Origin: Virgibacillus_F sp049310925
Lineage (GTDB): Bacteria; Bacillota; Bacilli; Bacillales; Amphibacillaceae
Length of the DNA: 64,000 bases
Assembly: GCF_049310925.1 (NCBI RefSeq)
Contig: NZ_JBMERP010000004.1
Span: 1 to 64,000, forward strand
Direction: 5' to 3'
Below the pieces are notes generated by a model. The model did not search any database, was not told the origin of the DNA, and saw nothing but the letters and a program-made list of their open reading frames with translations. Positions 8,858-17,387 of the stretch are shown here, in pieces (positions within the stretch are counted from its first letter, which is position 1; every line of letters begins with the position of its first letter). Position numbers and translations under genes: made by a program.

Positions 8858-9916
8858 ATGAGTGTGTTAAAAAAAATTAGATTTGGTGAGGTGAGAGTTA
8901 TCATTTCAGAAGATAGTTCTGTGAATAACCTACTACAAAAAACGAAAAATTTATATCAGGACAAGCCATGGCAGTACATGGGAGATGATCAAACATTTCT
9001 CATCGTTAACTCCCACTCTGGGGAATATTATTACTGTTCGGTCATTGGTGCGGCCGGTGAAACATTCGGCCTGGCTGTTTATATTGGACAGGAAGGTTTG
9101 CTAACCTTACTTAAAGTTTTAAAAGGCGGAGAACCTGATTTTGACTTTTTATTAAAACAACGAAGTATCCTTTTAACGTTTGAAAATAGGGAGGATCTAA
9201 GTAAGGAAGATTACCAATTTGTGAAGAACAGCGATGTAACCTTCAGAGGTAAAAAGGCTTGGCCTGTTTTCATTAGTTACCAACCTGGTTATTATCCATG
9301 GTTTGTTGATACAAGTGAAATGGCAGCGCTCGAAACAGTCTTAGAACAAGCATTAGAGATATGCCGTGAAGTCAAGGCAGGTACGGCGCTTCCTAATTTC
9401 ATCAAAGATGGTGAAATATTTGCACGTGTTTATAAAGATAATGGGTATCAAAATGAAGTAGTCCCGCTTAACCATTTTAAGCTAGAGGGTAAAAAATTGG
9501 AAGTACCATTAGAAGTTTCGGAATTCGATTTGAAGCGAGCAAAAAAAATAAAACAGGTTTATCAAGTTGCAGTTGAATTTTCCGTTTTCCACGTTGACAT
9601 GCCTGTACAAGAAGATCCGGGCGAACGGCCAATGTTTCCGTTAATGATAGTGGCTGCAGATCACGAAAAGGGATTTATCTTTTATCAGGATTTGGTATCT
9701 AACAATAAGGATTATGGAACGATACAAGCCCATTTGTTAAAGGCATTTCAGGGAATTGAAGGTATCCCTGAGTTAATATTAATGGATACCAGTACTGCTG
9801 CAATTATGCAGAGCGTTACCGAAAAGATGGGGTTAAATGTTGAAATTCAAGAAAAGCTTGAAGCTATCGAAGAATTTTATAACCAGTTAGTAGAGGATCT
9901 TGATATGGGGTTTTAA
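8858..9916 (+). CDS. uncharacterised protein, DUF6930/DUF7309-like
   Basis: A 352-residue soluble protein without signal peptide or membrane segments. An N-terminal alpha/beta part (about 1-170) contains FRGKKAWPVFISYQPGYYPW and an acidic helix EMAALETVLEQALEIC. A C-terminal part (about 200-345) contains VAADHEKGFIFYQDLV and IPELILMDTSTAAIMQ and ends in an acidic helix. This arrangement matches the uncharacterised DUF7309/DUF6930 proteins found in Firmicutes, from memory of the family pattern; function is unknown. The start is uncertain: there is no clear ribosome site at 8858, and GTG codons at 8864 and 8891 are alternatives. It is divergent from the amidohydrolase. Confidence 0.7.
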   Translation: MSVLKKIRFGEVRVIISEDSSVNNLLQKTKNLYQDKPWQYMGDDQTFLIVNSHSGEYYYCSVIGAAGETFGLAVYIGQEGLLTLLKVLKGGEPDFDFLLKQRSILLTFENREDLSKEDYQFVKNSDVTFRGKKAWPVFISYQPGYYPWFVDTSEMAALETVLEQALEICREVKAGTALPNFIKDGEIFARVYKDNGYQNEVVPLNHFKLEGKKLEVPLEVSEFDLKRAKKIKQVYQVAVEFSVFHVDMPVQEDPGERPMFPLMIVAADHEKGFIFYQDLVSNNKDYGTIQAHLLKAFQGIEGIPELILMDTSTAAIMQSVTEKMGLNVEIQEKLEAIEEFYNQLVEDLDMGF

Positions 9917-10046
9917 TAAGGCTGTAAGATTTAGCAGTTTTTAACAGAAAATAGTAAATAGCATTTACTATTAATGCCAGTTTACAGATGTGAATTGTGA
10001 ATGACACAACATTGTCATAGTTAAAACAATCCCCTTCATCAAATCA

Positions 10047-10076
10047 TTGAATACAACTGACGTTTTCCATTAAACT
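10047..10076 (+). promoter_or_regulatory. candidate promoter of flavodoxin gene
   Basis: TTGAAT (10047-10052), 18-bp spacer, TAAACT (10071-10076), 31 bp before the flavodoxin start. Confidence 0.45.
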
Positions 10077-10107
10077 AGGACTAGGATTTTTATTTGGAGG
10101 GGCAGCT

Positions 10108-10566
10108 ATGAGTAAGATTTTATTATTATATACAAGTGTAACTGGTAACACTGAAGAAATTGCTGTTGCAATTGCTGATATGCTACAAAAATATGACCAC
10201 ACTATTTCCATTAAAACTTTTGATATGGATGCTATAGATGTAGAAGAAATAAAGGAGTACGATGCTTTATTGGTCGGAACATATTCATGGGATGATGGAG
10301 CCATGCCGTATGAAGTTGAAGACTTTTACGATGAGTTAGAGGACGCTGATATTTCTGGCAAACTGGTTGGAGTTTTTGGCTCAGGAGATACATTTTATAC
10401 AACGTTTGGAGGAGCTATTGACTTATTGGGTCAACGTTTTGAAGAATTAGGTGCAGATGTAATGGAAGACTGGATAAAAGTCGATTTGGAACCTGATACA
10501 AAGGATTTTAAGCGATGCCAAAAGCTTGTTGATAACTTGAACACAAAGCTAAAAGAGGGGGTTTAA
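10108..10566 (+). CDS. flavodoxin
   Basis: A short-chain-type flavodoxin of 152 residues that carries FMN and transfers single electrons to partner reductases. The FMN phosphate loop is TSVTGNTEE (residues 9-17), followed by the aromatic-flanked loops GTYSWDDGAMP (about 56-66) and FGSGDTFYTTFGGA (about 90-103). The protein is strongly acidic, as expected. Ribosome site TTGGAGGGG is well placed. It is similar in size to B. subtilis YkuN/YkuP. It stands alone with its own promoter; iron-limitation control is common for the family, but no clear Fur box is visible here. Confidence 0.93.
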   Translation: MSKILLLYTSVTGNTEEIAVAIADMLQKYDHTISIKTFDMDAIDVEEIKEYDALLVGTYSWDDGAMPYEVEDFYDELEDADISGKLVGVFGSGDTFYTTFGGAIDLLGQRFEELGADVMEDWIKVDLEPDTKDFKRCQKLVDNLNTKLKEGV

Positions 10567-10659
10567 CTAGACCTGACACTGTATTACGGTGTAATGGAGC
10601 GGTTGGCAAGGTTTAAATCAACCGTCATCAACTAGTAGTAGGCCTAGGAGGTACTCATA

Positions 10660-11775
10660 ATGGGGATGTCAATTGAAAAAATAATCTTACATAAACTGAA
10701 CATGCGGTTAAAGTTTGCATTTCAAACAAGCTTCGGCGCAATCCAGAACAAAGAGTTTTTTATCGTCGAAGCAGTGGACGCACATGGGAATAGCGGGTTT
10801 GGTGAATCGGTTGCCTTTACGAGCCCATGGTATACAGAGGAGACAACCAGTACAAACGAGCATGTCATGAAAGAATTTCTTATCCCGTTACTCAGAGAAA
10901 ACAAAATTGAACATCCAGACAATATTACAGATATTTTCAAGCCTATTAAGCGAAACAATATGGCCAAGGCTGCAATCGAAGGCGCAATCTGGGATCTGTA
11001 TGCTAAGCAGCAGGACCTGACTTTGACAGAAGTCTTTGGCGGTAAAAAGACAAACATTGATGTTGGGATAAGTCTTGGAATTCAACCAACTGTCACCGAT
11101 TTGCTCGAAGATATAAACGATTATATTAAACAAGGATTTAAGCGGGTGAAACTAAAGATAAAGCCAGGCTGGGATATTGAAATACTTCGAGAAGTAAGGA
11201 ATCGTTTTCCAGACACACCAATTATGGCAGATGCGAATTCCGCTTATACGTTAAAGGACATCGATCATTTAAAGAAGTTAGATGATTTAGGTTTGTTGAT
11301 GATCGAACAGCCTTTAGCGCATGATGATGTAGTCGACCATGCAAAGCTTCAACGTGAACTGGCGACACCTATTTGCCTGGATGAGAGTATCCACTCGTAT
11401 GATGATGCACGTCATGCGATCGAGCTTGGGTCGTGCAAAATTATCAACGTGAAAATTGGCCGCGTTGGTGGATTAACAGAAGCGAAGCGGATTCATAATC
11501 TGTGCCTTGAAAAAAATATACCGGTCTGGTGTGGCGGTATGCTCGAAGCCGGCGTGGGGCGTGCGCATAATATAGCGTTAACAACCTTAGAAGGCTTTAC
11601 GTTACCTGGTGATACTGCTGGGTCCTCAAGGTATTGGGAAAAAGATATTATTAAGCCAGAAGTTATGGTAGAAAATGGTACAATCAACGTGCCTCCTAAA
11701 AATGGAATTGGTTTTGAAATTGATCGAGATGCACTAAAAACGTTCAGTATTGGACAATGGGAATATGAGGTGTAA
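10660..11775 (+). CDS. menC: MenC / N-acylamino acid racemase, enolase superfamily
   Basis: A 371-residue muconate-lactonizing/enolase-superfamily protein of the o-succinylbenzoate synthase/NAAAR group. It has an N-terminal capping domain and a C-terminal barrel. Catalytic Lys lies in VKLKIKPGW (about 160-168). The metal ligands Asp, Glu and Asp sit in MADANSAY, MIEQPLAH and CLDESIHS, and the second catalytic Lys in INVKIGRVGG. GGMLEAGVGRAHN is typical of this group. It could serve menaquinone synthesis, but no men genes are near; adjacency to a DMT exporter (3 bp downstream) suggests N-succinyl- or N-acylamino acid racemase activity instead. The symbol is given by family only. TAGGAGG supports the ATG start. 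Confidence 0.78.
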   Translation: MGMSIEKIILHKLNMRLKFAFQTSFGAIQNKEFFIVEAVDAHGNSGFGESVAFTSPWYTEETTSTNEHVMKEFLIPLLRENKIEHPDNITDIFKPIKRNNMAKAAIEGAIWDLYAKQQDLTLTEVFGGKKTNIDVGISLGIQPTVTDLLEDINDYIKQGFKRVKLKIKPGWDIEILREVRNRFPDTPIMADANSAYTLKDIDHLKKLDDLGLLMIEQPLAHDDVVDHAKLQRELATPICLDESIHSYDDARHAIELGSCKIINVKIGRVGGLTEAKRIHNLCLEKNIPVWCGGMLEAGVGRAHNIALTTLEGFTLPGDTAGSSRYWEKDIIKPEVMVENGTINVPPKNGIGFEIDRDALKTFSIGQWEYEV

Positions 11776-11778
11776 CAA

Positions 11779-12696
11779 ATGATGAAAAGGGGTCAAGGTA
11801 CTCCTTTCTTTTCAAGTTTAGACAAAAAGAACTGGGTAATATGGTTGTTAATCTTAATGATCACTTTGCTATGGGGATATGCCTGGGTATTGATGAAAGA
11901 GTCACTTCACTACATGGGTCCATTTACATTTTCTGCATTTCGCTTTGGAACAGGAGCAGTGGTTCTTCTGTTAATTACTTTTTTGATAGGCAAGGGCTTA
12001 CCTCCTAAAAAGCACTGGATGCACTTATTTGTTTTGGGGATCCTACAGACAGCAATTGTGTTTTTACTAGTTATGTATGGACTTCGATTTGTTGATGCAG
12101 GGAAGTCGTCTGTACTTTTATACTCCATGCCAATCTGGAGTAGTTTGCTAGCTGTGAAATTCTTGAATGAGAAGATTACAGGAGCCAAAATGCTGGGGCT
12201 TGGATTGGGTATGTTAGGTTTACTGCTGATACTTGGTTGGGATTTATGGAGTGGACAGGATATCAAAACCATTATCGGAGAGGTTCTCATAGTAGTTGCA
12301 GCAATGTCCTGGGGTGCTGCTAATATTTACTACCGTATAAAGCTGCCAGATTTACCAAAGCTTCAGGTCAATGCGTATCAGATGTTATTTGGAACAATAG
12401 GCATCGTCATCTTTTCAATAATTACTGAATGGGGGGACCCGATAAACTTCACCCCAGAAAGCATCTATTACATATTATTCACAGGTGTATTAGCATCTGC
12501 ATTGTGTTTCACGGTATGGTTTATCATTTTAAGTGTAATTGATACAGTTACTGCAACATTATCCACATTACTTGTGCCAATGTTTGGGTTAATCCTGAGC
12601 TGGTTAATTTTAGATGAAAGTCTATCAATAGGAATTATAATAGGTTCAATTTGTATAATAGTCGGGATTATTGTTACCCAGATTAAGAAAGAATAG
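11779..12696 (+). CDS. EamA/DMT-family transporter
   Basis: A 305-residue drug/metabolite transporter with ten predicted membrane segments in two EamA repeats. The first repeat begins near ITLLWGYAWVLMKESL (residue 35) and the second near AAMSWGAANIYYRIKL (residue 175). The N-terminus carries a 20-residue hydrophilic tail. It starts 3 bp after the racemase gene, with GAGGTG as ribosome site, so the two are probably co-transcribed. Export of an amino acid or N-acylamino acid is a guess from that pairing. A terminator follows immediately. Confidence 0.88.
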   Translation: MMKRGQGTPFFSSLDKKNWVIWLLILMITLLWGYAWVLMKESLHYMGPFTFSAFRFGTGAVVLLLITFLIGKGLPPKKHWMHLFVLGILQTAIVFLLVMYGLRFVDAGKSSVLLYSMPIWSSLLAVKFLNEKITGAKMLGLGLGMLGLLLILGWDLWSGQDIKTIIGEVLIVVAAMSWGAANIYYRIKLPDLPKLQVNAYQMLFGTIGIVIFSIITEWGDPINFTPESIYYILFTGVLASALCFTVWFIILSVIDTVTATLSTLLVPMFGLILSWLILDESLSIGIIIGSICIIVGIIVTQIKKE

Positions 12697-12732
12697 ACTC
12701 TCAAAGCTGTTTCTCAAGAGGGTCTATTTTTA
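12695..12732 (+). terminator. terminator after DMT transporter
   Basis: AGACTCTC (12695-12702) pairs with GAGGGTCT (12718-12725) with one G-T pair, then a T-rich run. The stem begins in the stop codon. Confidence 0.7.
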
Positions 12733-12879
12733 TTTTTGCATACGTTTGCCTATATTTAGTGAATTTCACTTTGATAGTTTACTTGCTATCATTAGTTAGG
12801 TACGCACCTGTAAAGGGATTTGATGGTGATATGCCTATATACGATATGCATTAACGTGAAATAGTAATCAAAAGATCAC

Positions 12880-12908
12880 TTGCTCTTTTAAAATTATTGT
12901 GATAATAT
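12880..12908 (+). promoter_or_regulatory. sigma-A promoter of the maltooligosaccharide operon
   Basis: TTGCTC (12880-12885), 17-bp spacer, TAATAT (12903-12908). Predicted start near 12915, giving a leader of about 170 nt that contains the operator and the cre-like site. The 388-bp gap before the binding-protein gene is thus regulatory. Confidence 0.55.
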
Positions 12909-12924
12909 AAAGCCAGTTAGTTAA

Positions 12925-12938
12925 TGCAAGCGTTTGCA
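12925..12938 (+). promoter_or_regulatory. LacI-family operator palindrome
   Basis: TGCAAGCGTTTGCA is a palindrome with a central CG and the TGCAA/TTGCA arms typical of LacI/GalR-family sites. It sits just after the predicted transcription start. A related half-degenerate site lies at 17259-17272, so the LacI regulator encoded at 16188 probably binds both. Confidence 0.7.
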
Positions 12939-12991
12939 TTTTTTAATGCTTGATGGCAATGATAGATTCATGCCATTAAAAAAATAGATTT

Positions 12992-13009
12992 TGATAAAGC
13001 GCTTTCTTA
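12992..13009 (+). promoter_or_regulatory. cre-like CcpA site
   Basis: TGATAAAGCGCTTTCTTA contains the symmetric AAAGCGCTTT core of catabolite-responsive elements. It lies about 75 bp before the binding-protein start, in the leader, and would allow glucose repression by roadblock. Confidence 0.5.
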
Positions 13010-13084
13010 TAAATGTAGAGTGATAGATAGTTAGCGTAGAAAAATCTGTTTAGAACAGTAAAAAGAAAAAGGGGAGTAGATTGG

Positions 13085-14383
13085 ATGAAAGGTAAAAAGT
13101 TTTATACAAAGGTCGCATCTGCTTTATTAGTATCCGGTGTTCTTTTAGCTGGTTGTTCATCTTCTGATGAGGGATCAGGCGAAGCGTCTGGTGATAAAGT
13201 GAAAGTAGATATTTTTCAGGGGAAAGTAGAGTTTAAAGAACAGTTTGAAGATCTTACAAAATTATATGAAAAAGAGAATCCTAACGTTGAAATTACTGTT
13301 AAAACAGTTGGCGGAGGAACAGAGTATGCACCAGTACTTAAATCTGCGTTCTCTTCAGGTGACGCACCAGATATCTTTAACGTAACAGGACCACAGGATG
13401 TTATTGATTATAAAAAACATCTAGCAGATTTATCTGATACAGATGCTGCAAAAGCAGCTCTTGACGGAACACTTGCAACTGTAACTGAAGGTGACAAAAT
13501 ACTTGGTCTACCATTTAACCAAGAAGGTTATGGATTAATTTACAATAAGACAGTATTTGAAAAAGCTGGGATTAACCCAGATGAAATTCTTTCTTATGAA
13601 GACTTAGAAAAAGCTGTTGAAAAAATAGATAGCCAAAAAGAAGAACTAGGTCTTGAAGCGGTATTCGCGCTTCCTGCAAAAGAAGCATGGGTACTAGGTG
13701 ATCACTTAGCAAACGCATTCTTGGCACCGGAATTTGACCATGATGTAATGAAAGCTTTTAATGCAGAAACTGTTACGTTTGAAAAAGGCGATGAAATGAA
13801 AAGATTTCTTGACCTTCAAAATAAGTATTCTGTTCAACCAGTGTTAAGCCTGGATTATTCACAACAAGTGGAGGAACACTTCTCACTTCAAAATGTAGCA
13901 ATGATTCAACAAGGTAACTGGGTATTCCCTTCTGTTGAGCAAATGGATTCAGAATTCGCTCAAAACATTGGTGTACTGCCAATTCCTGTTGAAGGATTCG
14001 AAGGTAGAATTCCTGTAGGCGTTCCAAATTATTGGGCTGTAAACAAAAGTTCTGATGACGCTGTAGTACAAGCTTCGAAAGATTTCTTAGATTGGATGTA
14101 TACATCTGAAGCAGGTAAAAAAGCAGTGCTAGAAGACTTTAAATTTATCCCTGCCTATGAAGGATATGACACAACTAAAATTTCTGATCCACTATCACGC
14201 GATATTTACGAATATGCGTCTAATGGAAAAACAATTGGCTGGATATTTGCTGGGTATCCTAGTAACCCATGGGGTACTGGTGTAATTGGACCGAACATGC
14301 AAAAATATTTAGCTGGAGAAATGACTTGGGAAGAATTAGAAGCTGATTCAATTGCTAAATGGGAAGAAGAAAGACAAGAATAA
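13085..14383 (+). CDS. sugar ABC transporter binding lipoprotein (maltooligosaccharide-type)
   Basis: A 432-residue extracellular solute-binding protein, family 1. The lipoprotein signal is MKGKKFYTK, a hydrophobic stretch, then the lipobox LLAGC with acylated Cys23 and a Ser-rich acidic linker. The mature domain shows the sugar-binding pattern: KLYEKENPNVEITVKT, DIFNVTGPQ, GLPFNQEGYGLIYNKTVFEKAG and MIQQGNWVFP. GGGGAG precedes the start. It feeds the two permeases downstream; the alpha-glucosidase at the operon end suggests malto-oligosaccharides or a related alpha-glucoside as substrate. A hairpin after the gene probably boosts its transcript over the permeases. Confidence 0.88.
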   Translation: MKGKKFYTKVASALLVSGVLLAGCSSSDEGSGEASGDKVKVDIFQGKVEFKEQFEDLTKLYEKENPNVEITVKTVGGGTEYAPVLKSAFSSGDAPDIFNVTGPQDVIDYKKHLADLSDTDAAKAALDGTLATVTEGDKILGLPFNQEGYGLIYNKTVFEKAGINPDEILSYEDLEKAVEKIDSQKEELGLEAVFALPAKEAWVLGDHLANAFLAPEFDHDVMKAFNAETVTFEKGDEMKRFLDLQNKYSVQPVLSLDYSQQVEEHFSLQNVAMIQQGNWVFPSVEQMDSEFAQNIGVLPIPVEGFEGRIPVGVPNYWAVNKSSDDAVVQASKDFLDWMYTSEAGKKAVLEDFKFIPAYEGYDTTKISDPLSRDIYEYASNGKTIGWIFAGYPSNPWGTGVIGPNMQKYLAGEMTWEELEADSIAKWEEERQE

Positions 14384-14396
14384 TTTAATGAAAATC

Positions 14397-14432
14397 AGCT
14401 AACAGAACAGCCTAAGGGCTGTTTTGTTAGCT
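14397..14432 (+). terminator. intra-operon hairpin after binding protein gene
   Basis: AGCTAACA...AACAGCC pairs with GGCTGTT...GTTAGCT around a TAAG loop, with only a short T-rich tail. It probably attenuates or stabilises, lowering permease expression relative to the binding protein. Confidence 0.65.
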
Positions 14433-14472
14433 ATTATCATGAGTATAGGCAAAAAATATCGGAGGGGTTCTC

Positions 14473-15333
14473 ATGAGAAATCGAAATCTTTCATTCTGGC
14501 TTTTTCTGACGCCGGTTTTATTAGGATTAGTTCTTGTAGTTATCGTTCCATTACTCTACGGAACTGTTTATTCATTTACCAACTGGAATGGTCTTACTGC
14601 AACAAAATTTCTGGGACTTGAAAACTATAGTAAACTGCTTCATGACGAGGAATTTATAAACTCCTTAGTATTTACAGTTGGGTTTTCTGTTGTAACGGTT
14701 ATATTACTTAATGTTTTAGGTTTAGGCTTAGCAATTCTAGTAACTCGAAAAATTAAAACGAATAATTTTTTAAGAACTGTCTTTTTTATGCCGAATTTAA
14801 TTGGTGGACTTATTTTAGGGTTCATATGGCAGTTTATCTTTATTAGTGTGTTTGGTGACATTGGAGATGCGCTTGGCATTGAAGCTTTGCAGGGCTGGTT
14901 ATCTACTACCAACACAGGTTTCTGGGGATTAGTTATCCTGACATGCTGGCAGATGGCTGGGTATATAATGATTATTTATATTGCCTATTTACAAAATATA
15001 CCAAAAGAGCTGATTGAAGCAGCAAAAATTGATGGAGCAAGCAGTTTTCAGCGTTTTCGTAACATAACATTTCCGCTTGTTGCACCTGCATTTACGGTTA
15101 GTATGTTTTTAACACTGTCAGCTTCTTTTAAAATATATGACCAAAACTTATCACTTACAGGTGGTGGTCCATTTGAATCAACGCAGATGGTTGCAATGGA
15201 GATCGTAAATACTGCATTTAGTGCCAATGAAATGGCATACGGACAAGCAAAGGCAGTAGTCTTTTTCGTGATTGTTGCTGCAATCGCATTGACACAGGTT
15301 TATTACAATAAGAAACGGGAGGTTGACATGTAA
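14473..15333 (+). CDS. sugar ABC transporter permease (MalF/UgpA-like)
   Basis: A 286-residue inner-membrane permease with six membrane segments. The EAA loop that contacts the ATPase is ELIEAAKIDGASSFQRFRNI (about residues 178-197), the form typical of sugar permeases. TGGGPFESTQ in the last periplasmic loop is also typical. Ribosome site CGGAGGGG. Its stop overlaps the next gene's start (TAATG at 15331-15335), implying translational coupling. No ATPase gene is present in the operon. Confidence 0.9.
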   Translation: MRNRNLSFWLFLTPVLLGLVLVVIVPLLYGTVYSFTNWNGLTATKFLGLENYSKLLHDEEFINSLVFTVGFSVVTVILLNVLGLGLAILVTRKIKTNNFLRTVFFMPNLIGGLILGFIWQFIFISVFGDIGDALGIEALQGWLSTTNTGFWGLVILTCWQMAGYIMIIYIAYLQNIPKELIEAAKIDGASSFQRFRNITFPLVAPAFTVSMFLTLSASFKIYDQNLSLTGGGPFESTQMVAMEIVNTAFSANEMAYGQAKAVVFFVIVAAIALTQVYYNKKREVDM

Positions 15334-16148
15334 TGGAGAGCAAACGTAAACTATATATAATAGAAATATTAGGAATATTGCTCGGATTATTATGGTTAGC
15401 CCCGTTTTATCTAATGATTGTCAATGCTTTTAAGACAAAGAAAGAAATCTTTATGGGGGTTCTCGGACTACCTGAGCAATTAAGGACTGAAAACTTTGTG
15501 GAAGCCTTTATTGATCTGGATTTTATGCAATCACTATTTAATTCGGTTCTAATTACCGGGGTAAGTGTTGCGATCATAATTTTCTTTTCATCAATGGCAG
15601 GCTATGCATTAGCACGAAATAAAAGTAAATTAAGTGGCGCTATCTTGTTATTATTTGTTTCAGCAATGTTAATTCCCTTTCAATCCGTTATGATTCCACT
15701 CGTTTCCTTATTTGGTATGGTGGATATGCTTAATCAGGCAGGACTGATTTTTATGTATTTAGGATTTGGATCAAGTCTTTCCATATTCCTGTACCATGGG
15801 GCAATGACAGGAATATCTACTACCCTGGATGAAGCTGCAACAATTGATGGAGCTAACAAGTTTCAAACATTTACACGAATTATTTTTCCATTATTAAAAC
15901 CAATATCCGTAACAGTCGGTATCTTAAATGTTATTTGGATTTGGAATGATTACTTATTGCCATCTCTAATATTAAACGAGAATAACGCGACGATTCCGTT
16001 GAAAATGTTTTACTTCTTTGGTCAATATACCAAACAATGGCATCTTGCGCTAGCAGGTTTAACCATCGCTATAATACCAGTTATTGTTGGTTACTTCTTT
16101 GCTCAAAAACAAATTATTGAAGGTGTATCTGAAGGGGCGGTTAAATAG
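15333..16148 (+). CDS. sugar ABC transporter permease (MalG/UgpE-like)
   Basis: A 271-residue second permease subunit with six membrane segments and the EAA loop TLDEAATIDGANKFQTFTRI (about 165-184). The segment IWIWNDYLLPSLIL and the C-terminal KQIIEGVSEGAVK are characteristic of MalG-type subunits. The start overlaps the stop of the first permease. The LacI regulator follows 39 bp later in the same direction. Confidence 0.9.
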   Translation: MESKRKLYIIEILGILLGLLWLAPFYLMIVNAFKTKKEIFMGVLGLPEQLRTENFVEAFIDLDFMQSLFNSVLITGVSVAIIIFFSSMAGYALARNKSKLSGAILLLFVSAMLIPFQSVMIPLVSLFGMVDMLNQAGLIFMYLGFGSSLSIFLYHGAMTGISTTLDEAATIDGANKFQTFTRIIFPLLKPISVTVGILNVIWIWNDYLLPSLILNENNATIPLKMFYFFGQYTKQWHLALAGLTIAIIPVIVGYFFAQKQIIEGVSEGAVK

Positions 16149-16187
16149 AAGGAAACGCACCCTACTAAATTGGAAAAGGTGATTGTA

Positions 16188-17213
16188 TTGTCAGTTACGA
16201 TTAAAGATGTTGCCAAACGAGCAGGTGTTGCTACCTCCACCGTTTCACGCGTCATCTCGGATAGTCCTAAAATCAGTGAAAAAACAAAGCGTAAAGTAAG
16301 AAAAGTGATGGAAGAAATAGGCTATCATTTAAACGAAAATGCTAGAAATCTCGTACAACAATCTACAAAAACAGTTGGTATCGTTATGAAAAATTCCACT
16401 AGTGAATCGTTGCATGACCCCTTTTTCCCAGAAGTGTTAAGAGGAATCAGTGCGTATTGTCATAAGCAGGATTATAGTATTAGCCTGACAACTGGAGAAT
16501 CTGAAGAAGCGATTTTTCAGGATGTTACAAAGATGGTTCAGGGAAAAAAGGTTGATGGGTTGATCGTTTCCTACTCTAAAAAGAATGATAAGGTTGTTCC
16601 ATATCTAATTGAATGTGGCATTCCTTTTGTTGTTATAGGTAAGCCAGTGGGTCAAATCAATCAAATACTTTATGTAGATAATGACAATATTTACGCGGCA
16701 AAAGAAGCTACAGAACATTTGGTCAAGCTTGGTCACGAAAAGATAGGATTTATTGGTGGGAACACTGAATTTGAAGTGGCAGAGGCTCGTTCAAACGGTT
16801 ATAAAGAAGCTATACGTTTGAATAACCTAGTAGTTACAGAAGACTATGTAAGAAGTCCAAAATCACCTGAGCTAGCAAAGCAGGCGGTTTATGAGCTGAT
16901 GAAGTTACCCGTACCACCTACTGGGTTAGTCATTACCGACGACTTGTCTGCATTAAGTGTATTGTTAGTTTTAAAAAAATTAAATCTTGACGTGCCTGAG
17001 AATATTAGTATTATCACTTTTAACAACACGATGATCTCTAAGTTTTCAAGTCCCCCAATGACGTCTGTTGATACTCAGATTTATCAGTTGGGCTATGAGT
17101 CAGCACGTTGTTTGATTGATGAGATAAAAGACCCTTCCTCTATTAAGAGAAGTGTAATTATACCAACGTTTATCGAGGAAAGAGAATCAAGTGTTACCTA
17201 TGTGCAAAAATAG
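16188..17213 (+). CDS. LacI/GalR-family regulator of the alpha-glucoside operon
   Basis: A 341-residue repressor-type protein. The N-terminal helix-turn-helix and hinge read VTIKDVAKRAGVATSTVSRV then IGYHLNENAR, followed by a periplasmic-binding-protein-like sugar-sensing core with MKNSTSES, IGFIGGNTEFEVAEAR and TGLVITDDLSA. I prefer the TTG at 16188 (protein begins MSVTIKDVA), since AAAAGGTGA lies at 16174-16182 and family members begin there; another TTG at 16170 is also in frame. It probably binds the TGCAAGCGTTTGCA operator at 12925 and the related site at 17259, repressing both halves of the operon until an oligosaccharide is present. Confidence 0.88.
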   Translation: MSVTIKDVAKRAGVATSTVSRVISDSPKISEKTKRKVRKVMEEIGYHLNENARNLVQQSTKTVGIVMKNSTSESLHDPFFPEVLRGISAYCHKQDYSISLTTGESEEAIFQDVTKMVQGKKVDGLIVSYSKKNDKVVPYLIECGIPFVVIGKPVGQINQILYVDNDNIYAAKEATEHLVKLGHEKIGFIGGNTEFEVAEARSNGYKEAIRLNNLVVTEDYVRSPKSPELAKQAVYELMKLPVPPTGLVITDDLSALSVLLVLKKLNLDVPENISIITFNNTMISKFSSPPMTSVDTQIYQLGYESARCLIDEIKDPSSIKRSVIIPTFIEERESSVTYVQK

Positions 17214-17249
17214 AATTCATGTGATAACAAGCTATGAATTTTATTTTTT
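17214..17249 (+). terminator. terminator after LacI gene
   Basis: AATTCAT (17214-17220) pairs with ATGAATT (17234-17240), followed by a T-rich stretch. The stem is AT-rich and so only moderately strong. Confidence 0.5.
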
Positions 17250-17258
17250 GCTATTTAA

Positions 17259-17279
17259 TGCAAACGATTTCCCTATAAT
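17259..17279 (+). promoter_or_regulatory. second promoter with overlapping LacI-type operator
   Basis: A TGCAAACGATTTCC site (17259-17272) shares the left arm of the operator at 12925 and directly abuts a perfect -10 box TATAAT (17274-17279). The -35 is weak. This would drive the YesL-like and alpha-glucosidase genes under the same regulator. Confidence 0.5.
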
Positions 17280-17387
17280 TGCATTAGATGATACAACGGG
17301 TTAGGTAGTTTAAGTAGGGTTTAATTTAAAGCGTGGGTGCATGAATGGCATAACCGGGATGATTAATAGATTTGAGGAGGAGCTTCT

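Noticed and set aside
14424..14621. A 65-codon ORF overlapping the first permease start.
   Set aside because: It is out of frame with the permease, which has the better ribosome site and clear homology.
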